From Leptofilum sp965223285 (GTDB lineage: Bacteria > Chloroflexota > Anaerolineae > Promineifilales > Promineifilaceae): a stretch of DNA of 64,000 nucleotides. The notes below the pieces were generated by a model. That model saw only the letters and a list, made by a program, of their open reading frames with translations, ran no database searches and was not told the origin of the DNA. Positions 58,309 through 64,000 of this stretch are shown piece after piece. The first letter of the stretch is position 1. Each line of letters opens with the position of its first letter. The position numbers and the translations under genes were made by a program. The stretch is from contig NZ_OZ244997.1 of assembly GCF_965223285.1 (NCBI RefSeq), forward strand, positions 4,898,001-4,962,000, in the 5' to 3' direction.

Positions 58309-60507
58309 ATGGCAGACAAAACGCAACTTTCCCTCGACCGAATTTTTAGTTCCGATGATTTCAAAGCCAAGACGTTTGGCCCCGCCCGCTGGCTGGACGA
58401 TGACAGCGGCTACACCACGCTGGAGGCCGTCGAAAACCAGTCGGCTGACGAAGACAGCAAAGTGAAAGAGCTGGTGCGCTACGATATTGTATCTGGCACT
58501 CGGACAGTGCTGGTGACGGCCGAAATGCTCACCCCCCCTAACGCCGACAATCCACTCATCCTGCAAAATTACGACTGGTCGCCCGACAGTCAGCGGCTGC
58601 TCATTTACACCAACAGTCAGCGCGTCTGGCGGCAAAACACGCGCGGCGATTATTGGGTGCTGGATTTGGCTGACGGCAAATTGCGCCAGCTTGGTAAAGG
58701 TTTGCCCGAAGCCAGCCTCATGTTTGCTAAATTTTCGCCAGATAGCCAATCGGTAGCCTACGTGAGTGCGCAAAATCTCTATGTTGAAAACATTGCCAGC
58801 GGCGACATTCTCCAGCTTACTCAGGACGGCAGCGACCATATCATCAATGGCACGTCTGATTGGGTGTACGAGGAAGAGTTTCATTTGCGGGATGGGTTCA
58901 AGTGGAGCGAAGACGGCCGTACCATCGCCTACTGGCAGTTCAACACCGACGGCATTGAAACGTTCTACATGATCAACAACACCGACAGCCTGTACCCCAA
59001 GCTCATCCCCTTGCCCTATCCCAAAGTTGGCACAATCAATTCCGCTTGCCGGGTGGGGGTGGTGGCGGCAACAGGTGGGGCGACGACCTGGTTTGATTTA
59101 CCGGGCGACCCGCGTCAGCATTACGTACCCAAAATGGAATGGGCGGCGAGCAACGATCAGGTGGTGATTCAGCAACTAAATCGGCTGCAAAACAAAAATG
59201 TGGTTTGGTTGGGGAACGTGGCGGATGGGTCGGTAACGGCCGTTCACACCGAAACAGACGACGCCTGGATTGACGTTCGCACCGATGACCTGCATTGGTT
59301 AGACGACGGCCAATCCTTTACCTGGGTAAGTGACCGCAACGGCAGGCGGCAGCTATTTCGCATTAGTCGGGATGGTTGGCAGGCGGTGCCGCTGACGGCC
59401 GTTGGCTTTGATGTGGTGTCGGTGGAGAAGGTGGTGGAGGCGGACGGCCGTGTCTACTTCATCGCCTCCCCAGACAACCCTACCCAGCGATATTTGTTCA
59501 GTACAGACCTTACTGGCGAAAAACCAGCTCAGCAAATCACCCCAGCAAATATGCCCGGCTGCCACAGCTACGATATTTCGCCCAATGGGAAATATGTCTT
59601 TCACACCTACTCCGCCTTCAACAAGCCACCTGTTGTTTCCCTTATTTCTTTGCCGGATCACAAGCAGCTGCGGGTGCTAGAGGGGAATGAGAAGTTAGAG
59701 GAGATGGTAACGGCCGTGAACCAACCCGTCTTCGATTTCTTCCAGGTCACTTTGGATGGTGGCACCGTTTTAGACGGCTGGTGCTTAAAACCGCCCGGCT
59801 TTGATCCCACTCAAAAATACCCGCTGCTTTTTTACGTCTATGGCGAACCCGCCGGGCAAACCGTGATGGATAACTGGGGTGGCAAAGCGATGTTGTGGCA
59901 TATGATGCTGGCCCAACAAGGTTTCATCATCATGAGCCTGGACAATCGCGGCACGCCTGCCCCGCGCGGGCGCGCCTGGCGCAAAAGCGTTTATCGCCAA
60001 ATTGGCATCTTAGCCACGGCCGATCAGGCGGCAGCGGCTAAAAAAATCATCGCTACTTACAATTATATTGATCCTGAACGCCTAGGCGTGTGGGGCTGGA
60101 GCGGCGGCGGCTCGATGACACTCAACCTCATGTTCAAGCATGGCGACATTTACAAAACGGGCATCGCGATAGCGGCCGTTAGCGACCAACGCTTTTACGA
60201 CACCATTTACCAGGAGCGATACATGGGCCTGCCCGATGACAACGAAGCGGGCTTCCATGATGGCTCTCCCATCAATTTTGCCCACCAGCTCCAGGGTAAG
60301 CTGCTTATCATCCACGGCACCGCCGACGACAACGTACATTACCAATCTGCCGAAGCGGTGATTAACAAGCTCATTGAACACAACAAACCATTCGACATGA
60401 TGGCCTACCCCAACCGTGCCCACGGCATTAAAGAGGGGGAGAATACAACGCGCCATTTGTATGGGTTGCTAACTCGTTACTTGATTGATAACTTGAAAAA
60501 CAGGTAA
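58309..60507 (+). CDS. S9 family peptidase, dipeptidyl peptidase IV type
   Basis: The start MADKTQLSLDRIF at 58309 gives 732 residues. An N-terminal beta-propeller (about 30-480) has the DPP-IV hallmark glutamates in DWVYEEEF. The C-terminal alpha/beta hydrolase shows the serine in GWSGGGSMTLNL, the aspartate in HGTADDNVHY and the histidine in NRAHGI. It removes X-Pro or X-Ala dipeptides from peptide N-termini. No signal peptide is present, so a cytoplasmic role in peptide use is likely. It is transcribed away from the M23 chimera. Confidence 0.93.
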   Translation: MADKTQLSLDRIFSSDDFKAKTFGPARWLDDDSGYTTLEAVENQSADEDSKVKELVRYDIVSGTRTVLVTAEMLTPPNADNPLILQNYDWSPDSQRLLIYTNSQRVWRQNTRGDYWVLDLADGKLRQLGKGLPEASLMFAKFSPDSQSVAYVSAQNLYVENIASGDILQLTQDGSDHIINGTSDWVYEEEFHLRDGFKWSEDGRTIAYWQFNTDGIETFYMINNTDSLYPKLIPLPYPKVGTINSACRVGVVAATGGATTWFDLPGDPRQHYVPKMEWAASNDQVVIQQLNRLQNKNVVWLGNVADGSVTAVHTETDDAWIDVRTDDLHWLDDGQSFTWVSDRNGRRQLFRISRDGWQAVPLTAVGFDVVSVEKVVEADGRVYFIASPDNPTQRYLFSTDLTGEKPAQQITPANMPGCHSYDISPNGKYVFHTYSAFNKPPVVSLISLPDHKQLRVLEGNEKLEEMVTAVNQPVFDFFQVTLDGGTVLDGWCLKPPGFDPTQKYPLLFYVYGEPAGQTVMDNWGGKAMLWHMMLAQQGFIIMSLDNRGTPAPRGRAWRKSVYRQIGILATADQAAAAKKIIATYNYIDPERLGVWGWSGGGSMTLNLMFKHGDIYKTGIAIAAVSDQRFYDTIYQERYMGLPDDNEAGFHDGSPINFAHQLQGKLLIIHGTADDNVHYQSAEAVINKLIEHNKPFDMMAYPNRAHGIKEGENTTRHLYGLLTRYLIDNLKNR

Positions 60508-60608
60508 GGATGGGGCGGTCTTAATAAAGTAGGCTATTTGCCACGCAAATGTCCTAAAAATCGGCAACCAATTCTGCACTCTTTTTAAGTAAGGAACAGT
60601 AATCTTGC

Positions 60609-61241
60609 TCAGACTTTCACTAATGGTTCATTGCCTGTTCCTCGACAATTAAAGCAAATACCTCTAAAAAGTTTGCCCGTTCCATTGCATTGGCTGCACG
60701 TCTTAGGAGGAGGGGCATTTTTAATAGTATTGCTTAGGAAAGTAGTTTTATCACCAGATCCGATACCGTTACACCTAGGGCAAATTTTTCCTTGAAAATC
60801 ACCAGTCCCAAGACATTTTAAGCAAGTTTCGATATTTAATGATTTGCGTGGATACATTAGAAAGCCTAGTCCTTTGCAAACTGGACATTCACTTCCTAAA
60901 AAGGTTCTTGTTCCCTTACATCTAAAGCAAGGCCCAATGTTAGGTTCGTCTTCAGAACTTGATTGTGGAGTAGAGGGAACTTCAGGTTTTGTCTTGGTCG
61001 AACCATCATTTTGATTCGACTGTTTTATAATTTTACCCTTGTTACGGATTTTTTGTTCACATTCGTTTACGAGCTGGTCGTAGAGATTGTTCCGTTTGCA
61101 ATATAAAATTAATTCCCTAATAAAATTATCCTTTTCATTAGGAAAATTATCTGAATCAATTTCCAAGTCAAAGCAAAGGTTTTTTAAGTCCTCCCTTGAA
61201 AAGTGTTTCGTTAATAGCTGGCGCAGCTTTTTCTGATTCAT
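60609..61241 (-). CDS. EAD1-like adaptor domain fused to DnaJ-type zinc fingers
   Basis: Residues 4-66 match the pattern of effector-associated domain 1: LRQLLTKHFSREDLKNLCFD, then RELILYCKRNNLYDQL. Such domains couple effectors to sensors in bacterial conflict systems by self-association. A polar linker (67-102) leads to six CxxCxG(x)G units at C105, C119, C140, C154, C182 and C196, arranged as three pairs like DnaJ cysteine-rich domains. There is no J domain. The gene is A+T-rich, lacks ACGGCCGT and stands alone beside tRNA-Val. No effector or NTPase gene is adjacent. The EAD assignment is by pattern recall. Confidence 0.7.
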   Translation of the reverse strand: MNQKKLRQLLTKHFSREDLKNLCFDLEIDSDNFPNEKDNFIRELILYCKRNNLYDQLVNECEQKIRNKGKIIKQSNQNDGSTKTKPEVPSTPQSSSEDEPNIGPCFRCKGTRTFLGSECPVCKGLGFLMYPRKSLNIETCLKCLGTGDFQGKICPRCNGIGSGDKTTFLSNTIKNAPPPKTCSQCNGTGKLFRGICFNCRGTGNEPLVKV

Positions 61242-61433
61242 TCTAATAGTTTCTACCTAAACAGAATTCCTCTATTTAGCACCGATAAATCCAACCCACA
61301 AGCGTTTTTTAATCAATGGAAACACCAAATATGTCGAAGACAAAAACTATTGTTTCCTTCTTGGTATTTCTGACTTCATCAAATTATATGTTTTATATAT
61401 TTTTTTAGAATTTTAGTATAGCAGAAAAGGTGC

Positions 61434-61464
61434 AAAAAAGGCCCTTTGCTACGCGCAAAAGGCC
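61434..61464 (-). terminator. Terminator of tRNA-Val
   Basis: On the minus strand a 10-bp stem (61464-61455 with 61449-61440, one G-T pair) is followed by six T residues (61439-61434). Confidence 0.85.
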
Positions 61465-61471
61465 AAAAAAG

Positions 61472-61545
61472 TGGGCGGTATTGGACTCGAACCAACGACC
61501 TCTACGATGTCAACGTAGCGCTCTAACCAGCTGAGCTAACCGCCC
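61472..61545 (-). tRNA. tRNA-Val (anticodon GAC)
   Basis: A full cloverleaf on the minus strand: GGGCGGT acceptor with ACCGCCC, D arm GCTC/GAGC, anticodon stem CTACG/CGTAG with loop TTGACAT (anticodon GAC), T loop TTCGAGT, discriminator A. CCA is not encoded. Confidence 0.96.
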
Positions 61546-61557
61546 GGACGGATCGGA

Positions 61558-61585
61558 ATTATACCTACCTTTGTAGGCGCGTCAA
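61558..61585 (-). promoter_or_regulatory. Promoter of tRNA-Val
   Basis: On the minus strand TTGACG (61585-61580), a 16-base spacer and a perfect TATAAT (61563-61558) lie 12 bases before the tRNA 5' end. Confidence 0.75.
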
Positions 61586-61743
61586 AGTTTACATAACTTG
61601 CCAATCTGGTTAGAGACGCCGTTTCTTGACTGGCCGGAATCCATATCGGGCAAGTGAGAAATTCCATCTCTCACTGCCAAACGCAAAAGTTACCATAATG
61701 TTTGTTGCCGCTTGAATTGGCCCTATGGTATAGTTGCCCCACA

Positions 61744-63048
61744 ATGGCACCCAAACCAAATGAACGCAAAGAATGGGGGATGATTGGACTGTTGCTGGCC
61801 TTGCTGGTGCTGTTACCCATTGCTGCCTTCCTCAGCGATACACAAGGAACTAGACACTCTTGGTTTGGGGCATTTAGCTGGCTGCTTTTTATCGGGCTTA
61901 CCTTTGTTTTGCTCCTCATTTATTATGCACAATTTGTTTCGCCGCTGCGTGGCGAAGACGGTTGGATTGCTGGCTTTTTGCTGCTGCTGCAAGCGTACGT
62001 GAAGGTGGGCGAAGACCGTCTGGATTTTAGCGGGGATGACAAAAGTAAGAAGAAAAAATCGAAAGCTCGGACTGAGGTGGATAAATTGCCATCTAGCCTA
62101 AAGAGCCTGAACGCGGGCTTTATTCGTGGCTACCAGGTGCTGGCCATTACCAAGGGCAGCAGCTACGTGCGCCCGGCTGGGCCTGGGTTTGTGGTGCTGT
62201 ACCGAGGAGAACAAATTTGGCGCGTCATTGATTTACGGCCGCAGCGGCGCAGCCAGCCCGTGAAAGCCAAAACGCGGGATGGCATCCCTGTGGAAACCAG
62301 CGTCTGGGTCTTGTTCCAAGTAAAACGAGCCGATGGTGGGGATGATGACGATTTGCTCTATCCCTTCGACCGTGAAGCGATTTTCCAGGTGAGCTACGAT
62401 GAAACGGTGGATGAGCAGGGACGGCACCGCCCTTGGACAGCGCAGCTTACACCTCCCGCGGCGGCCATTCTAACTAATGAAATTCCCAAGTTCAGTTTGG
62501 ATGAACTGCTCCACGCCGTGGATGGGGTTGCCCCACTAGAAGCGATTAAGCAGACGATCACCCGCAATTTGCAGCGACGTTTTTTGCCCAAGGGGATTGA
62601 GGTGCTTTCGGTAGGCATCGGGGGGCTAACGTTGCCGGATGGCGTGCGCGACCAGCAATTTTTAACGTGGCAAGCGGAATGGCTGCGCAAAATTCAGGCC
62701 GAAAACGCCACGGGCAATGCCGAAGTGGTGCGTCGGATGCAGCAGGCACGGGCACGTGCCCAAATCGAGATTATTGAAAATATCACGCACAGTATCGAGA
62801 CGATGCGTCGGGAAGAGGATGCCGATTTATCGCAGATTATTATGCTGCGGATGATTGAGGCCTTGGAAGGTGCCGTGTCTGGGGGGTCGGTGCAGGCGTT
62901 GGTGCCGCAGCAGATTATTGCAGGACTGGTTGGGGATGCCTCGCGACAGATGCAGTCATGGGTGTCGCCACCCAAGGTGCGCCGCTTGAAGGTAGACCCA
63001 CCAAGTTTGAGCAGTGGCGAGAATGACCAGTTGGGGGATGGCGAATGA
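61744..63048 (+). CDS. SPFH-like membrane protein (first gene of pair 2)
   Basis: The start is the ATG at 61744 (MAPKPNERKEWG); TATAGT lies nine bases before it and no ribosome site is seen. Two membrane helices (about 11-30 and 40-65) precede a lysine-rich stretch and an SPFH-like domain (about 135-330: VRPAGPGFVVLYRGEQIWRV, KTRDGIPVETSVWVLFQVKR, LQRRFLPKGIEVLSVGIG). A helical tail follows. The product has 434 residues. It overlaps the next SPFH-like gene by four bases (ATGA). Confidence 0.85.
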   Translation: MAPKPNERKEWGMIGLLLALLVLLPIAAFLSDTQGTRHSWFGAFSWLLFIGLTFVLLLIYYAQFVSPLRGEDGWIAGFLLLLQAYVKVGEDRLDFSGDDKSKKKKSKARTEVDKLPSSLKSLNAGFIRGYQVLAITKGSSYVRPAGPGFVVLYRGEQIWRVIDLRPQRRSQPVKAKTRDGIPVETSVWVLFQVKRADGGDDDDLLYPFDREAIFQVSYDETVDEQGRHRPWTAQLTPPAAAILTNEIPKFSLDELLHAVDGVAPLEAIKQTITRNLQRRFLPKGIEVLSVGIGGLTLPDGVRDQQFLTWQAEWLRKIQAENATGNAEVVRRMQQARARAQIEIIENITHSIETMRREEDADLSQIIMLRMIEALEGAVSGGSVQALVPQQIIAGLVGDASRQMQSWVSPPKVRRLKVDPPSLSSGENDQLGDGE

Positions 63049-64000
63049 GTGTGCAATCGCAGCGGCCGTTTTCCCGTTTGAATCGCCGTCCCCTGGTAAA
63101 CACCTGGTATCCATACTTTTTGGGCTTCATGCTGCTCATGTTTTGGGGGTATGCCTGGTACATTGAGCGGGTCGAAGTCGTTAAGGTCATTGAGTGGCTC
63201 AATAACCAATCGTTAGGAGCATTGGCAACCTTGCCCTATGTGCCGCAGATTTTGGGGTTCTTTCACTGGAAAGTGCTGCGCCACGTTGTGGCCGTGGCCG
63301 TGGGCTACTTTTTTGCCCGTGATGCTGCCATTATGCTGGTAAAAATATTGTACGATTTGCCCGATCGAGCCGGTGCCAGCCGCTTTTTGAACCGCTTGCT
63401 GAATGCCGGTTTCGGCACTGTCAAGCCGCCTGAAATTACGCCCGCCATGCTTGCTAACGAGCGCAATGATTCTGTGCTGCTGCGCGTGGGTGGGCCGGGG
63501 CAGGTGAAAGTGCCTACTGGGCATGTGATGGTGACAGAATTTAACGGCCGTTTCCATCGTATTCTGGCCGCAGGCATACACAAGCTAGAGCGGTACGAAT
63601 ACATTCATGCCGTGATCAATTTACAGCCGCAGCAGCGCATGCTAGATGAATTTGCCGCTTATTCCCGCGATGGCCTGGAGCTGCGCGTTGGGCTGAGCAT
63701 TGTATATCGCATTAAGCTGGGCAGTGAACCCACCACCCGCGAAAACCCATATCCGTACGACGAAACGGCCGTGCGCACCGCCGCCTATGTGCAAACAGTG
63801 GTGGACGACAAAGGCATCGTCACCACCTGGGAAGACACCCCCCTCAACATGGCCAAAGGCACCCTCACTGCCATTTTGGCCGGGTTCCGGCTGGATGAAA
63901 TCATGACCCCAGCCACGCCCGGTGAAGAACCATACCGCACCTTGCGCAACGAACTTCTGCGCCAGCTGCGGCTAAAGCTGGACGGCATGGGCATTGATTT
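63045..64000 (+). CDS. SPFH-like membrane protein (second gene of pair 2, runs off the window)
   Basis: It begins at the ATG within the stop of the previous gene and is open to the window end (318 codons). One clear membrane helix (YFLGFMLLMFWGYAWYI) and a second hydrophobic region (VLRHVVAVAVGYFFARDAAI) come before an SPFH-like domain with VKVPTGHVMVTEFNGRFHRI and YSRDGLELRVGLSIVYRIKL. Its organisation parallels the pair at 51977-53886. It ends with at least two copies of ACGGCCGT in its visible part. Confidence 0.82.
   Translation, partial: MSVQSQRPFSRLNRRPLVNTWYPYFLGFMLLMFWGYAWYIERVEVVKVIEWLNNQSLGALATLPYVPQILGFFHWKVLRHVVAVAVGYFFARDAAIMLVKILYDLPDRAGASRFLNRLLNAGFGTVKPPEITPAMLANERNDSVLLRVGGPGQVKVPTGHVMVTEFNGRFHRILAAGIHKLERYEYIHAVINLQPQQRMLDEFAAYSRDGLELRVGLSIVYRIKLGSEPTTRENPYPYDETAVRTAAYVQTVVDDKGIVTTWEDTPLNMAKGTLTAILAGFRLDEIMTPATPGEEPYRTLRNELLRQLRLKLDGMGID

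Larger units (their letters stand above)
466..63772. repeat. Highly iterated 8-bp palindrome ACGGCCGT (first to last copy seen)
   Basis: About 90 exact copies were counted by eye between these positions. Examples lie at 466, 12520s, 24010s, 41097, 41131, 49095, 49105 and 63765. Many sit in a longer palindrome of the form GAAACGGCCGTTTC. Inside genes it is read in all frames, giving Thr-Ala-Val, Asn/Asp-Gly-Arg or Arg-Pro. It also occurs between genes, in a tRNA promoter spacer and in both arms of a terminator-like hairpin. The role is unknown. It resembles in style the HIP1 palindrome of cyanobacteria. Confidence 0.9.

Noticed and set aside
466..63772. ACGGCCGT as a DNA-uptake sequence
   Set aside because: Known uptake sequences are not palindromic and are longer; nothing here links the motif to competence genes.

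Overview
The window is a gene-dense chromosomal segment of a moderately GC-rich bacterium, most likely a member of the Chloroflexota (Anaerolineae-like). This is an inference from gene content and style: Thr-Pro-rich linkers in exported proteins, exported proteins ending in an LPLV-like tail, a giant alpha-2-macroglobulin, DinB, NYN, SPFH and UbiB proteins, and mixed use of Shine-Dalgarno and apparently leaderless starts. No rRNA, CRISPR array or complete transposon was seen. Two tRNA genes (Glu-CTC, Val-GAC) are present.

Layout: 1-9 kb encodes a cell-envelope set (penicillin acylase family protein, exported beta-rich protein, alpha-2-macroglobulin without the thioester, prepilin peptidase). 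9-14 kb carries an FkbM methyltransferase, then menC-like, proC and a pabB-pabC fusion. 14-19 kb has a dynamin-like GTPase and an A+T-rich island with a HEPN-like protein, a DinB protein and a restriction-modification pair. 19-26 kb has a merR-aldo/keto reductase operon with a MerR-type promoter, DinB, uvrB with a LexA-like box, and a flavoprotein gene followed by an ECF41-like sigma factor. 26-31 kb has a NYN RNase, an exported SGNH-like protein, a nuclease-like gene, and a HigBA-type toxin-antitoxin pair lying between a methyltransferase gene and a duplicate of its own 3' end. 31-38 kb has pcrA and a four-gene ABC export locus (Yip1, ATPase, CARDB protein, MacB-like permease). 38-50 kb has an M14 carboxypeptidase, a pilin-lectin fusion, an orphan histidine kinase, a DMT transporter, tRNA-Glu, UbiB, YegP, an SH3 protein, lpd and an RlmI-like methyltransferase. 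50-64 kb has a nucleotidyltransferase, a lipoprotein, two SPFH gene pairs, VanZ-like, an FMN oxidase, an M23 chimera, a DPP-IV-like peptidase, an EAD-like/DnaJ-zinc protein and tRNA-Val.

The strongest feature not explained by genes is the 8-bp palindrome ACGGCCGT. I counted about 90 copies by eye (roughly one per 700 bp), against one or two expected by composition. It lies in coding regions in all frames, in promoter spacers and in terminator stems, but is almost absent from the A+T-rich, probably acquired genes. On top of it lie several families of short hairpin repeats (GATTGGA heptads, GGGCGAGGC arms, CACAGAG, CGCAAAG, AGGTGACAG). Some of these have been absorbed in frame into proteins such as PabB and the CARDB protein.
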